From assembly GCF_004011805.1 (NCBI RefSeq), contig NZ_RCHJ01000005.1:186001-250000 (forward strand): DNA of 64,000 nucleotides, read 5' to 3'. Below the pieces are notes generated by a model that worked only from the letters and a program-made list of their open reading frames with translations, did not search any database and was not told the origin of the DNA. The translations under genes were made by a program, and so were the position numbers. Within the stretch, counting starts at the first letter, position 1, and each line of letters starts with the position of its first letter. Positions 46,287-55,534 of the stretch are shown in pieces. The DNA is from Piscinibacter defluvii. Its GTDB lineage: Bacteria > Pseudomonadota > Gammaproteobacteria > Burkholderiales > Burkholderiaceae_C.

Positions 46287-47291
46287 TCAGCCCCGCCAGG
46301 CGATGGCGGCGAGCACCAGGCCGGCCATCCAGAGCGTCTCGACGAGGATCAGCACGATCGGCCGCCAGCCGGCCTGCGCGAGCTGCATGAAGCTGGTCTT
46401 CATGCCCAGGGCCGCGATCGCCAGCACCAGCGCCGCGCGCGAGGCGAGGTTCATGCCCTCTTGCAGGGCCGGTGCGATGACGCCGGCGGAGTTCAGCGCC
46501 ACCAGCGCGCCGAACAGCCACAGGAACCAGGGCACCAGCGGCTGCCGGGCTGCCTGCACCGGCTCGCCGCGCTCGCGCTCGGCGCGGAAGGCCAGGCTCA
46601 CCACCAGCACCACGGCGGCAAGCATCGAGACGCGGAACAGCTTCACGATGGTGGCGGTGTCGCCGGCCTGCGTGCCGAGTGTGTAGCCGGCACCGACCAC
46701 CTGGGCCACGTCGTGGATCGTGCCGCCGATGAACAACCCCGCGAGTTCCGGCGGCAGGTTCATGGCCCGGGCGATCAGCGGGTAGACCACCATCGCTGCG
46801 GTGGACATCACGGTGACGCAGATCACCACCATCAGCGTGAAGCGGTCGCCGTGCCGCTCGCGCGGCAGCACCGCGGCGATGGCCAGTGCGGCCGAGGCGC
46901 CGCAGATCGCGACCGAGCCGCCCGACAGCACGCCTTGCGCGCGCGAGAGGCCGAAGCGGCGCGCGAGCAGCAGGCCGAGCCCGAGCGTCGTCAGCACCGC
47001 CAGCACCACGATGCCGGCGGTGACCCAGCCGAGCGCGGCGATCTGCGCCGCGGTGATGCGCGCGCCGAGCAGGCCGACCCCGAGGCGCAGCACCTGGCGC
47101 GCGCAGAACTCGATGCCGGCCTTGGTGCGCGGCTCGTGGCTGAGGTAGTGGAAGGCGATGCCGAAGAACAGCGCGTACAGCAGCTGCGGCCCGCCATGCA
47201 GCTGCGAGACGAAGGTCGCCGCGAGCGCGAGCACGCCCGCGAGCGCGCTGCCCGGCACCAGGCCGGCGGTCGATCGGAGCCGGGCGTTCAT
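46287..47291 (-). CDS. suyZ: Putative sulfite/sulfate exporter (YeiH/UPF0324; SuyZ/TauZ-like)
   Basis: A 334-aa membrane protein with about ten helices. UPF0324/YeiH hallmarks are YALFFGIAFHYLS, the RLGVGLLGARIT segment, GGSVAICGASAALAIAAVL and GLFIGGTIHDVAQVVGAGY. Members of this family (TauZ, SuyZ, CuyZ) accompany C2/C3-sulfonate degradation genes and are thought to export the sulfite or sulfate released. Here it is directly downstream of a GntR regulator (ATGA overlap) that is divergent from suyAB, which supports that role. The gene name rests on this context. Confidence 0.85.
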   Translation of the reverse strand: MNARLRSTAGLVPGSALAGVLALAATFVSQLHGGPQLLYALFFGIAFHYLSHEPRTKAGIEFCARQVLRLGVGLLGARITAAQIAALGWVTAGIVVLAVLTTLGLGLLLARRFGLSRAQGVLSGGSVAICGASAALAIAAVLPRERHGDRFTLMVVICVTVMSTAAMVVYPLIARAMNLPPELAGLFIGGTIHDVAQVVGAGYTLGTQAGDTATIVKLFRVSMLAAVVLVVSLAFRAERERGEPVQAARQPLVPWFLWLFGALVALNSAGVIAPALQEGMNLASRAALVLAIAALGMKTSFMQLAQAGWRPIVLILVETLWMAGLVLAAIAWRG

Positions 47292-48052
47292 GCCGGACGC
47301 GAGAGCGTCTGCACGTACTCGTGCACGGCCGTGTGGATCGTCGAGACGCGGTGCTCGACCGGCTTGTCGCCGAAGGTCAGCGCGCTGCGGCGCACCTGCA
47401 GCACCGGCGTGCCGGGCGCGATGCCGAGCACGCGGGCCACGTTGCGGTCGGCGGCCACGGCACGCACGCGCTCCTGCGCGCGCACCACGGTGATGCCGTA
47501 CTCGGTCTGCCAGAGCTGGTAGATCGTGCCGGGTCGCTCGCGCAGGCGCTTCTCGGTCAGGCCCTTGAACAGCAGCGCCGGCACGGTGATCTGGTCGTGC
47601 ACCACCGGGCGGCCCTGCAGGCGCAGGCGGTTCTCGAAGCGCACCACCATCTCGCCCACGGCAATGCCGAGCGCCGCGGCCGCGGCCTCGTCCTCGAGCC
47701 GCTCGCGCGCGAAGGCGAGCAGCTCGACCTGCGGCACCTCGCGCAGGCCGTCGCTGCGCTCGACATGGAAGAACTGGAACAGGAAGCGGTCGGCGTCGTG
47801 CGTCGCGACGTAGGTGCCGCGGCCCTGGCGCCGCACCAGGATGTGCTCGGCCACCAGTTCGTCGACCGCGTGGCGCAGCGTGCCGATGGCCACGCCGAAC
47901 GCGCCGGCCAGCGCTGCCTCGGCCGGCAACGCCTCGCCCGGCGGCAGCTCGCCGCCCTCGATGGCACGCAGCAGCGCACGCTTGACCACCCGGTACAGCG
48001 GCATGCCGGCGGCCTCGGGGGCGATCGGACGAAACGAGGTGGCGGCGGGCAT
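47288..48052 (-). CDS. suyR: GntR-family (HutC-like) regulator of the sulfolactate locus
   Basis: A 254-aa regulator with an N-terminal GntR winged helix (LPAEAALAGAFGVAIGTLRHAVDELVAEHILVRRQGRGTYVA) and a C-terminal UTRA ligand-binding domain (from about residue 95; VRFENRLRLQGRPVVHDQITV, VRRSALTFGDKPVEHRVS). The HutC subfamily senses small acids. It is divergent from suyA with an inverted repeat between them and overlaps the exporter gene by four bases, so it probably represses or activates both arms in response to sulfolactate or a product. The start at 48052 is preferred to a TTG at 48088. Confidence 0.88.
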   Translation of the reverse strand: MPAATSFRPIAPEAAGMPLYRVVKRALLRAIEGGELPPGEALPAEAALAGAFGVAIGTLRHAVDELVAEHILVRRQGRGTYVATHDADRFLFQFFHVERSDGLREVPQVELLAFARERLEDEAAAAALGIAVGEMVVRFENRLRLQGRPVVHDQITVPALLFKGLTEKRLRERPGTIYQLWQTEYGITVVRAQERVRAVAADRNVARVLGIAPGTPVLQVRRSALTFGDKPVEHRVSTIHTAVHEYVQTLSRPA

Positions 48053-48088
48053 GGCGGCGAATTCTGCCGGCCGGAGCCTATCCTGCAA

Positions 48089-48102
48089 GTCATCTATATG
48101 AC
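48089..48102. promoter_or_regulatory. GntR-type operator between suyR and suyA
   Basis: GTCAT-CTAT-ATGAC is an inverted repeat with GT...AC ends and an AT-rich centre, the typical shape of GntR/HutC sites. It is 36 nt before the regulator start and just ahead of a plus-strand TTGACA (48107-48112) that may be the -35 of suyAB. Confidence 0.65.
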
Positions 48103-48182
48103 CTGTTTGACAGCAGGCGACGCCAGGCCGAGCATGCGCTTCCGTGCCGCCGACCGCGCGGCCGAACGAGGAGCCAGACAGG

Positions 48183-48464
48183 ATGAATCACTTCGTGTTG
48201 CACGACGCCCACGACACCGTCGCGGTGGTCGTCGTCGAGGGCGTGAAGGCCGGCATGACGCTCAACGGCTGGATCATGGACGAGGACCGCATGATCTCGA
48301 TGGACGCACGCCAGGACATTCCCATCGGACACAAGATCGCGCTGAAGGACATGGCGCCCGGCGACACCGTCATCAAGTACGGCATCGACATGGGCAAGGT
48401 GGTCGCGCCGATCAAGGCGGGCGAACACGCCCACGTGCACAACATCAAGACCAAGCGCTGGTAA
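48183..48464 (+). CDS. suyA: (R)-sulfolactate sulfo-lyase, small subunit SuyA
   Basis: A 93-aa SAF-domain protein homologous to the N-terminal part of altronate dehydratase (UxaA family). Key segments are [20 protein letters not shown] and [24 protein letters not shown], the last typical of SuyA. With SuyB it cleaves (R)-sulfolactate into pyruvate and sulfite, releasing the sulfonate sulfur. suyB follows after 10 nt. D-galactarate/altronate dehydratase subunits are the alternative, but the surrounding dehydrogenases and exporter fit sulfolactate. Confidence 0.88.
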   Translation: MNHFVLHDAHDTVAVVVVEGVKAGMTLNGWIMDEDRMISMDARQDIPIGHKIALKDMAPGDTVIKYGIDMGKVVAPIKAGEHAHVHNIKTKRW

Positions 48465-48474
48465 GAGGTCACCC

Positions 48475-49650
48475 ATGTCCGTCATTTCGAAAGACACCAC
48501 CTTCCTCGGCTACCGCCGCGAGAACGGCCGCGTCGGCGTGCGCAACCACGTCGTCATCCTGCCGCTGGACGACCTGTCCAACGCCGCGGCCGAGGCCGTG
48601 GCGCACAACATCAAGGGCACGCTGGCGATCCCGCACCCCTACGGCCGGCTGCAGTTCGGCGCCGACCTGGAACTGCATTTCCGCACGCTGATCGGCGCGG
48701 GCTGCAACCCGAACGTCGCGGCCGTCGTCGTGATCGGCATCGAGGACGGCTGGACCAAGAAGGTGGTCGACGGCATTGCCGCCACCGGCAAGCCCGTCAC
48801 CGGCTTCGGCATCGAGGGCCATGGCGACCACGAGACCATCATGAAGGCCAGCAAGGTGGCGCGCGAGTACGTGCAGTGGGCCAGCGAGAAGCAGCGCGAG
48901 GTCTGCCCGATCTCGGAGCTGTGGGTCTCCACCAAGTGCGGCGAGAGCGACACGACGAGCGGCTGCGGCGCCAACCCGACCGTCGGCAACGCGTTCGACA
49001 AGCTGCACCCGCTGGGCAACTACCTGTGCTTCGGCGAGACCAGCGAGATCACCGGCGGCGAGAAGATCGTCGCGGCGCGCTGCGCCAACGACGCGGTGCG
49101 CGAGCGCTTCATGTTCATGTTCAACCGCTACCAGGACATGATCAACCGCCACAAGACGACCGATCTCTCCGAGTCGCAGCCGACCAAGGGCAACATCGCC
49201 GGCGGCCTGACGACGATCGAGGAGAAGGCGCTCGGCAACATCCAGAAGATCGGCAAGAAGTGCACCGTCGACGGCGTGATCGACAAGGCCGAGATGCCCA
49301 CGCACCCGGGCCTGTGGTTCATGGATTCGTCCTCCGCCGCGGCCGAGATGGTGACGCTGTGCGCCGCCTCGGGCTACGTGGTGCACTTCTTCCCCACCGG
49401 CCAGGGCAACGTGATCGGCAACCCGATCCTGCCGGTCATCAAGATCTGCGCCAACCCGCGCACCGTGCGGCTGATGAGCGAGCACATCGACGTCGATTCC
49501 TCGGGCCTGCTGCAGCGCGAGATCACGCTCGACCAGGCGGGCGACCGGCTGCTCGAGTGCATGCTGCGCACGGCCAACGGGCGGCTGACGGCGGCCGAGG
49601 CGCTGGGGCACCGCGAGTTCGTGCTGACGCGCCTGTACGAGAGCGCCTGA
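48475..49650 (+). CDS. suyB: (R)-sulfolactate sulfo-lyase, large subunit SuyB
   Basis: A 391-aa UxaA-family protein starting [24 protein letters not shown]. Conserved cysteines for the iron site are in [20 protein letters not shown]. The stretch [18 protein letters not shown] and [16 protein letters not shown] follow the SuyB pattern. It forms the catalytic complex with SuyA. A separate small subunit, rather than one fused protein, is also typical of SuyAB and distinguishes it from E. coli-like altronate dehydratase. The next gene starts 8 nt after its stop. Confidence 0.9.
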   Translation: MSVISKDTTFLGYRRENGRVGVRNHVVILPLDDLSNAAAEAVAHNIKGTLAIPHPYGRLQFGADLELHFRTLIGAGCNPNVAAVVVIGIEDGWTKKVVDGIAATGKPVTGFGIEGHGDHETIMKASKVAREYVQWASEKQREVCPISELWVSTKCGESDTTSGCGANPTVGNAFDKLHPLGNYLCFGETSEITGGEKIVAARCANDAVRERFMFMFNRYQDMINRHKTTDLSESQPTKGNIAGGLTTIEEKALGNIQKIGKKCTVDGVIDKAEMPTHPGLWFMDSSSAAAEMVTLCAASGYVVHFFPTGQGNVIGNPILPVIKICANPRTVRLMSEHIDVDSSGLLQREITLDQAGDRLLECMLRTANGRLTAAEALGHREFVLTRLYESA

Positions 49651-49658
49651 GGCCCGTG

Positions 49659-50585
49659 ATGGCGCGGATTGTCATCACGGAGTTCATGGACGAGCGCGCC
49701 GTCGCGTCGCTCGCGGCGGCGCACGACGTGCTCTACGACGCCAGGCTGGTGGACGATGCGCCGCGCCTGCTGCAGGAGGCGCGTGGGGCCGACGCCATCA
49801 TCGTGCGCAACCGCACCCAGGTGCGCGGCGAGCTGCTCGCCGCGCTGGCCAGGTGCAGGGTGGTCGGCCGACTCGGTGTCGGGCTGGACAACATCGACGT
49901 GGCCGGCTGCGAGGCGCGCGGCATGCAGGTCATCCCGGCCACCGGTGCCAATGCGCTGTCGGTGGCCGAGTACGTGATCGCCAGCGCGATGCTGCTGCTG
50001 CGCGGCGCGTACGTGTCCACGGCCGAGGTGGCGTCGGGGGCGTGGCCGCGTACGGCGCTCTCGAACGGGCGCGAGATCGGCGGCAAGACGCTCGGGCTGA
50101 TCGGCTTCGGCGGCATCGGGCAGCTGGTTGCGAAGCTGGCCCGCGCGCTCGGCATGGATGTCTGCGCCTTCGACGCGATGATGGACGACGACCATCCGGC
50201 CTATGCCGAGCTCGGCGTGCGCTGCGCCGGACTCGACGAGGTGATCAAGGCGAGCGACGTGATCAGCCTGCACGTGCCGCTGGTCGATTCCACCCGTGGC
50301 CTGTTCGACGCCGCGCGCATCGCCGCGATGAAACCCGGCGCGGTGCTGATCAACACCGCACGCGGCGGCATCGTCGACGAGCCGGCGCTGGCCGCCGCGC
50401 TGCGCGAGAGGCGCCTGGGCGGCGCGGCGATCGACGTGTTCGGCACCGAGCCGCTGCCCGCGGCGCCGCACTTCCAGGGCTGCCCGAACCTGCTGCTGAC
50501 GCCGCACATCGCCGGGCTGACCGCCGAGGCCAACGACCGCGTCAGCTCGCTGATCGCGCAGCGGGTCGCGGAGGCCTTGCGATGA
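49659..50585 (+). CDS. slcC: 2-hydroxyacid dehydrogenase, probable (S)-sulfolactate dehydrogenase SlcC
   Basis: A 308-aa NAD-dependent enzyme of the D-2-hydroxyacid dehydrogenase family. It has VGRLGVGLDNIDV near the substrate site, the Rossmann motif GFGGIGQLVAK, catalytic Arg in NTARGGIVDE and catalytic His in TPHIAG. In the known pathway SlcC oxidises (S)-sulfolactate to sulfopyruvate. Phosphoglycerate dehydrogenase-like activity is the sequence-only alternative; the call depends on the position between suyB and comC. The stop overlaps the next ATG (ATGA). Confidence 0.82.
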   Translation: MARIVITEFMDERAVASLAAAHDVLYDARLVDDAPRLLQEARGADAIIVRNRTQVRGELLAALARCRVVGRLGVGLDNIDVAGCEARGMQVIPATGANALSVAEYVIASAMLLLRGAYVSTAEVASGAWPRTALSNGREIGGKTLGLIGFGGIGQLVAKLARALGMDVCAFDAMMDDDHPAYAELGVRCAGLDEVIKASDVISLHVPLVDSTRGLFDAARIAAMKPGAVLINTARGGIVDEPALAAALRERRLGGAAIDVFGTEPLPAAPHFQGCPNLLLTPHIAGLTAEANDRVSSLIAQRVAEALR

Positions 50586-51580
50586 GGCTGACGGTCGGGC
50601 AGCTGCAGGCCGAGGTGGCCGGCGCGCTGATCCGCGCCGGCGCGAGCGCGGGCATGGCCGAGGCCACCGCGCGCGCGCTGGTGCTGGCCGAGGCGCAAGG
50701 CCTCGGATCGCATGGCCTCTCGCGCGTCACCCAGTACGCCACGCACCTGAAGAACGGCCGCGCCGACGGGCGGGCGCAGGCCGAGGTGGTGGCGCGCAAG
50801 GGCGGAGCGGTGCTCGTCGATGCCAAGGCCGGCCTTGCGTTCCCGGCCTGCGAGCTGGCGCTGCGCGAGGCGATCGCCGCGGCGCGCGAGCACGGTGTCG
50901 CGTTCGCCGGCGTCGCGAACAGCCACCATGCCGGCGTGATCGTCGACCACCTGCGCCTCGTCGCTGCCGCGGGCATGGTCGGCCTGGGGTTCGCCAACTC
51001 GCCGGCGGCCATGCCGGCTGCGGGCGGCAAGCACCCGATCTTCGGCACCAACCCGGTGGCCGCGGCCTTCCCGCGTCGCTTGGGCGATCCGCTGCTCATC
51101 GACCTGAGCCTGAGCGAGGTCGCGCGCGGCAAGGTGATGGTGGCGGCGAAGAAGGGCGAGCCGATTCCCGCCGGCTGGGCGCTCGACAAACACGGGCACC
51201 CGACCACCGACGCGAAGGCCGCGCTCGAGGGCTCGATGCTGCCGATCGGCGCGCTCTCCTCGCCCAAGGGCGCGATGCTGGCGCTCGTCGTCGAGCTGCT
51301 GGTCACCGCGCTGATCGGCGCGAACTTCGGGTTCGAGGCCTCGAGCTTCTTCGTCGACGAGGGCAACCGGCCCGGCATCGGCCAGGCCTTCATCGTGGTG
51401 GATCCGGGGGCGCTGGCCGGGCGCGAGCGTTACCTCGAGCGTGTCGAGACGCTGGTGGTCGAGATGCTGAAGGACGAGGGCGTGCGCCTGCCCGGCGCCC
51501 GACGCGAGGCCCTGCGCCGCCAGGCGGAGGCCGAAGGCATCGAGGTGGGCGACGCGCTGCTCGCGCAGTGGCGCACCTGA
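50582..51580 (+). CDS. comC: LDH2/MDH2-family dehydrogenase, probable (R)-sulfolactate dehydrogenase ComC
   Basis: A 332-aa enzyme of the malate/L-lactate/(R)-sulfolactate dehydrogenase family, which lacks a Rossmann fold. Family segments are LAEAQGLGSHGLSRV at the N-terminus, the active-site SHHAGVIVDHL, NSPAAMPAAGGKHPIFGTNP, LSLSEVARGKVMVAAKKG and SPKGAMLALVVELL. In sulfolactate degraders ComC reduces sulfopyruvate to the (R) isomer so that, with SlcC, (S)-sulfolactate is converted into the substrate of SuyAB. It overlaps slcC by four bases. Confidence 0.85.
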   Translation: MRLTVGQLQAEVAGALIRAGASAGMAEATARALVLAEAQGLGSHGLSRVTQYATHLKNGRADGRAQAEVVARKGGAVLVDAKAGLAFPACELALREAIAAAREHGVAFAGVANSHHAGVIVDHLRLVAAAGMVGLGFANSPAAMPAAGGKHPIFGTNPVAAAFPRRLGDPLLIDLSLSEVARGKVMVAAKKGEPIPAGWALDKHGHPTTDAKAALEGSMLPIGALSSPKGAMLALVVELLVTALIGANFGFEASSFFVDEGNRPGIGQAFIVVDPGALAGRERYLERVETLVVEMLKDEGVRLPGARREALRRQAEAEGIEVGDALLAQWRT

Positions 51581-51670
51581 TGAATTTTCACGCGGGATTC
51601 GCATAACGATACCGGTTGCGCGGCGCCGTGCCCGCCGGCAGCATGCGCGGCTTATCCGGAGACTGGACTG

Positions 51671-52648
51671 ATGCAACGACGCGAACTGCTGCAGGCGCTG
51701 GCCCTGCTGCTGCCCGCCACAGGCCCGCTGACGGCCTGGGCGCAGAACGACTACCCGAAGCCGGGATCCACGCTGCGCTACGTGGTGCCCTTCGCCCCGG
51801 GCGGGCTGACCGACGTGATGGCCCGCGTGGTGGGCGAGCGGCTGGGCCAGCGCTGGGGCGTCAACGTGGTGATCGACAACAAGCCCGGCGGCGGCGCGCA
51901 GATCGGCGCCGACGCGGTGGCGAAGGCGCCGGGCGACGGCACCACGCTGCTGGCGATCACGCTGACGCATGCCGCCAACGTGACGCTCTACAAGGGCAAG
52001 GCGAGCTTCGACTTCCAGCGCGACCTGCGGCCGGTGGCGCTGCTGGCCGGTTCGCCGATGCTGATCGTCGTGCCCGCCGCCAGCCCGATCAAGGACGTGA
52101 AGGACCTGGTCGCCCAGGCCAAGGCGCGGGTGCTCAACGTCGGCTCGTCGGGCAACGGCACGCCGCCGCATCTGACGCAGGCCCTGTTCGCCGGCACGCA
52201 GGAGGTGCAGGTGCAGCACATCCCGTACAAGGGCGGCGCACCCAGCATGACCGACCTGATCGGCGGCCAGCTCGACGTGATCTTCTCCAACTTCCCCGAG
52301 AGCATCGCGCACGTGAAGGCGGGCAAGCTGCGCGCACTGGCGGTCACCGGCCCGGCACGGCACCCGCAGGTGCCCGACGTGCCGACCACCGCCGAGGCCG
52401 GCCTGCCCCAGCTGCAGGTGGAGAACTGGACGGCGATCATGGTGCCGGGCACCACGCCCGACGCGATCGTCGCCCGGCTCGGTGCCGAAGCGGTGGCGAT
52501 CATGAACCTGCCCGAGGTCGCGGCACGGGTGCGCGAGCTGGGCTTCCGCGTCGACGCACGCGGGCCGGCCGAGTTCGCGCCCTTCCTGAAGAGCGAGATC
52601 GAGCGCTGGGCCGGCATCATCGCCAGCGCGAAGATTCAGGCCGATTGA
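51671..52648 (+). CDS. slcH: TctC/Bug-type tripartite tricarboxylate binding protein
   Basis: A 325-aa exported binding protein with a signal peptide ending AWAQ near residue 25. Mature features are the Bug signatures YVVPFAPGGLTDVMARVVGE, VINKPGG-like VVIDNKPGGGAQIGAD and YKGGAPSMTDLIGGQLDVIF. It captures a carboxylate for uptake; placed at the end of the suy/slc/com genes it resembles SlcH of other sulfolactate loci. The membrane subunits (SlcF/SlcG) are absent here, so either they are elsewhere or the protein works alone as a sensor. The 3' end overlaps the convergent lacI gene by 13 nt. Confidence 0.83.
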   Translation: MQRRELLQALALLLPATGPLTAWAQNDYPKPGSTLRYVVPFAPGGLTDVMARVVGERLGQRWGVNVVIDNKPGGGAQIGADAVAKAPGDGTTLLAITLTHAANVTLYKGKASFDFQRDLRPVALLAGSPMLIVVPAASPIKDVKDLVAQAKARVLNVGSSGNGTPPHLTQALFAGTQEVQVQHIPYKGGAPSMTDLIGGQLDVIFSNFPESIAHVKAGKLRALAVTGPARHPQVPDVPTTAEAGLPQLQVENWTAIMVPGTTPDAIVARLGAEAVAIMNLPEVAARVRELGFRVDARGPAEFAPFLKSEIERWAGIIASAKIQAD

Positions 52649-53697
52649 GCGGTACTGCCGCGCGCCAGCAGCTGCCACGGCAGGGCCTGGCTGCGCGCCG
52701 GGGTCTGGTGGCCGAGCGCCTCGACCACGGCCGCCGCCGCGGCGCGGCCAATCTCCTGGCTCGGCGGCCGCACGGTCGAGAGCGGCGGCTGCAGCTGCCG
52801 GCCGACCGGGAAGTCGCCGAAACCGAGCAGCGCCAGCTCGCCGGGCACCGCCACGCCGCGGGCCTGCGCCTCCAGCAGCAGGCCGCAGGCGAGGTGGTCG
52901 TTGGCACAGGCCACGGCGCTCGGCAGGGCCGGCAGCGCGCGCAGCGTGGCGAAGGCATGCCGGCCGGCGTCGAACGGGTCGCCGGTGACGGCGGCCAGCA
53001 TCTTCACCGTCGCCTTGGCCTGTTTCGCCTCGGCCACGAAGGCGGCGCCGCGCTCGTGCGCGCGGAAGTCGGTGGCCACGCCGCTGTCGAGGTAGGCGAG
53101 CCGGCGGTGGCCGGCATCGAGCAGGTGGCGCGCCATCGCGCGGCCGACCTGCGCGTGGTCGAAGCCGATCTGCGCGAACGGCGTCCGGTCCTCGGGGTGG
53201 TGGTCCCACACCTCGAGCACCGGCGTGCCGGCGGCATGCACCTCGTGCAGCAGCGCCAGCGCGCCGGGCGTGTGGCGCCGCCCGGTGACGACCACCGCCG
53301 CCGGTGCCCAGCCGAGCACGGTGTGCAACTGCTCCTCCTCGCGCTGCGGCGAGTAGCCGGTGGAGGCGAGCAGCAGCTCGAGCCCGGCCGCCTGCAGGCC
53401 CTCGCTGAGCGCCTGCACCGTCTCGCCGAAGATCGAGTGGCCGAGGTTGGGGATCAGGGCGGCGACGATGTTCGAGCGCCCGCTGGCCAGCTGGCCGGCC
53501 TGCTTGTTGGGCACGTAGCCGGTGGCCGCGAGCGCGGCGCGGATGCGCTCGGCCGTCGGCCCGGCCACGCGCTCGGGCTCGCGCAGGAAGCGCGAGACGG
53601 TGATCTTGGTCACCTCGGCCAGCGCGGCCACGTCGCTGAGCGTCGCGCGCCCATGGCCGCGGCGGCTGCGGCGCGCCGGTGCCTCGTCCGGCGTCAT
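52636..53697 (-). CDS. LacI-family repressor of the sugar operon
   Basis: A 353-aa regulator of the gluconate-type GntR branch of the LacI family. The HTH is at about residues 18-45 (ATLSDVAALAEVTKITVSRFL), followed by the hinge KQAGQLASGRSNIVAALIPNL and a two-lobed sugar-binding domain. It is divergent from the dehydratase gene with a perfect 14-bp palindrome between them, so it most likely represses the whole catabolic and uptake operon and is released by a sugar or sugar acid. Confidence 0.92.
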   Translation of the reverse strand: MTPDEAPARRSRRGHGRATLSDVAALAEVTKITVSRFLREPERVAGPTAERIRAALAATGYVPNKQAGQLASGRSNIVAALIPNLGHSIFGETVQALSEGLQAAGLELLLASTGYSPQREEEQLHTVLGWAPAAVVVTGRRHTPGALALLHEVHAAGTPVLEVWDHHPEDRTPFAQIGFDHAQVGRAMARHLLDAGHRRLAYLDSGVATDFRAHERGAAFVAEAKQAKATVKMLAAVTGDPFDAGRHAFATLRALPALPSAVACANDHLACGLLLEAQARGVAVPGELALLGFGDFPVGRQLQPPLSTVRPPSQEIGRAAAAAVVEALGHQTPARSQALPWQLLARGSTAQSA

Positions 53698-53746
53698 GCC
53701 GCCTCCCGGGTTTGTCTGAATGGCGGAAGTCTAGCCATGGCTGTAA

Positions 53747-53760
53747 TGTTACCGGTAACA
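53747..53760. promoter_or_regulatory. LacI-family operator
   Basis: TGTTACCGGTAACA, a perfect 14-bp palindrome with the central CG and the TGTTA/TAACA arms of GntR-type LacI-family operators (ATGTTA-N4-TAACAT in E. coli GntR targets). It is 13 nt before the dehydratase ATG, inside the likely transcribed leader, and 50 nt from the repressor start. Confidence 0.8.
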
Positions 53761-53772
53761 ACAGCGAATGCC

Positions 53773-55524
53773 ATGGGGACTTCCTCCAATCCACCCAAGC
53801 CGCTGGCCGACCTGCGCAGCCGTCGCTGGTTTGCCGATGCCGGCATGCGCGGCTTCGCGCACCGCCAGCGCATGCAGCAGATGGGCGTGCGCCGGCAAGA
53901 CGTGATGGAGCGGCCGATCGTCGCCGTCATCAACACCTGGAGCGACCTGTCGCCTTGCCATGCGCACCTGCGCGAGCGGGCCGAGAACGTCAAGCGCGGC
54001 GTGCTGTTGGCCGGCGGCTACCCGCTCGAGCTGCCGGCGCTCAGCCTCGGCGAAGTGATGGTCAAGCCGACCACCATGCTCTACCGCAACTTCCTGGCGA
54101 TGGAGGTCGAGGAACTGCTGCGCTCGCTCCCGGTGGACGGCGCGGTGCTGCTGGCCGGCTGCGACAAGACCACGCCCGGCACGCTGATGGGCGCGATCAG
54201 CATGGACATCCCGGTGCTCTTCTGCGCCGCCGGGCCGATGCTCAACGACCGCCGCGTCGAGGCCGGCCAGACGCGCCGCATCGGCGCCGGCACGCACACC
54301 CGCATGTTCTGGGACGAGAAGCAGGCCGGCCGCATCGACGAGGCCGAGTGGGTGGCGCTCGAGGCCAAGATGACACGCTCGCCGGGCACCTGCAACACCA
54401 TGGGCACGGCGAGCACGATGACCTCCATCGTCGAGGCGCTCGGCCTGGCGCTGCCGGGCAGCACCGCCATTCCCGCGATGGACGCGGCCCACCCGCGCAT
54501 GGCCACCGACTGCGGCGAGCGCATCGTCGGCATGATCTGGGAAGACCTCAAGCCCTCGCGCCTGCTGACACGCGGCTCGTTCCTCAACGCCGCGGCAGTG
54601 CAGATGGCGCTCGGCGGTTCCACCAACGCGGCGGTGCACCTGATCGCGCTCGCCCGTCGTGCCGGCGTGGCGCTGACGCTCGACGACCTCGACACGATGG
54701 GCCGCCAGGTGCCGGTGCTCGCCAACCTGTTCCCGAGCGGGGACCGGCTGATGGAGGACTTCTGGTACGCCGGTGGCCTGCCCGCGCTGATGCAGCGCAT
54801 CGCCGGGCGGCTGTCGCTGGGCGAGCGCACCGTCACCGGCCGCACGCTGGGCGAGAACATCGCCGGCGCACGGGTGCTCGACGACGAGGTGATCCGCCCG
54901 CTCGACCGGCCGGTGAGTGCCGACGGCGCGCTGGCGGTGCTGCGCGGCAACCTCGCGCCCGACGGTGCGGTGATGAAGCTCAGCGCGGCGGACCCGAAGT
55001 TCTTCCGCCACCGCGGCCGCGCGCTGGTGTTCGATTCGCCCGCCGAGATGAACGCGCGCTGCGCCGACCCCGCGCTCGAGGTCGACGAGGACACCGTGCT
55101 CGTGCTGCGCCATGCCGGCCCGGTGGGCGCACCCGGCATGCCGGAGTGGGGCGGCCTGCCGATCCCGAAGAAGCTGCTCGAGCGCGGTGTGCGCGACATG
55201 GTGCGCCTGTCGGACGCCCGCATGAGCGGCACGCACTACGGCAGCTGCATCCTGCACGCCAGCCCCGAGGCCGCGGTCGGCGGGCCGCTGGCGCTGCTGC
55301 GCACCGGCGACCTGATCGAGCTCGACGTCGCCGCGCGCCGCCTCGACATGCTGGTCGACGCGGCCGAGCTGGCGCGCCGCCGCGCCGCCTGGCAGGCACC
55401 GCCGCGCGCCGTGAGCCGCGGCTACACGCGCCTGTACCAGGAGCACGTGACCCAGGCGCACGAAGGCTGCGACTTCGACTTCCTGCAGGGCGGCGCGCCG
55501 ACGCCCGAGCCCGCGATCTTCTGA
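53773..55524 (+). CDS. IlvD/Edd-family sugar-acid dehydratase (L-arabonate dehydratase-like)
   Basis: A 583-aa dehydratase with the iron-sulfur ligands Cys62 (LSPCHAHL), Cys130 (AGCDKTTPG) and Cys207 (SPGTCNTMG), the pattern of L-arabonate/D-xylonate dehydratases with [2Fe-2S] clusters, which are shorter than IlvD's relatives Edd. The C-terminal domain holds RMSGTHYGSCILHASPE. It removes water from an aldonate to give a 2-keto-3-deoxy acid. The start ATG at 53773 lies just after the operator; an upstream in-frame ATG would place the operator inside the gene. The aldolase follows after 10 nt. Confidence 0.88.
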   Translation: MGTSSNPPKPLADLRSRRWFADAGMRGFAHRQRMQQMGVRRQDVMERPIVAVINTWSDLSPCHAHLRERAENVKRGVLLAGGYPLELPALSLGEVMVKPTTMLYRNFLAMEVEELLRSLPVDGAVLLAGCDKTTPGTLMGAISMDIPVLFCAAGPMLNDRRVEAGQTRRIGAGTHTRMFWDEKQAGRIDEAEWVALEAKMTRSPGTCNTMGTASTMTSIVEALGLALPGSTAIPAMDAAHPRMATDCGERIVGMIWEDLKPSRLLTRGSFLNAAAVQMALGGSTNAAVHLIALARRAGVALTLDDLDTMGRQVPVLANLFPSGDRLMEDFWYAGGLPALMQRIAGRLSLGERTVTGRTLGENIAGARVLDDEVIRPLDRPVSADGALAVLRGNLAPDGAVMKLSAADPKFFRHRGRALVFDSPAEMNARCADPALEVDEDTVLVLRHAGPVGAPGMPEWGGLPIPKKLLERGVRDMVRLSDARMSGTHYGSCILHASPEAAVGGPLALLRTGDLIELDVAARRLDMLVDAAELARRRAAWQAPPRAVSRGYTRLYQEHVTQAHEGCDFDFLQGGAPTPEPAIF

Positions 55525-55534
55525 AGGCCCCCGC

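Noticed and set aside
50201..53794. 1197-codon minus-strand frame spanning slcC, comC, slcH and lacI
   Set aside because: Shadow of four recognisable genes; no known motif, and it would cross a convergent gene boundary.
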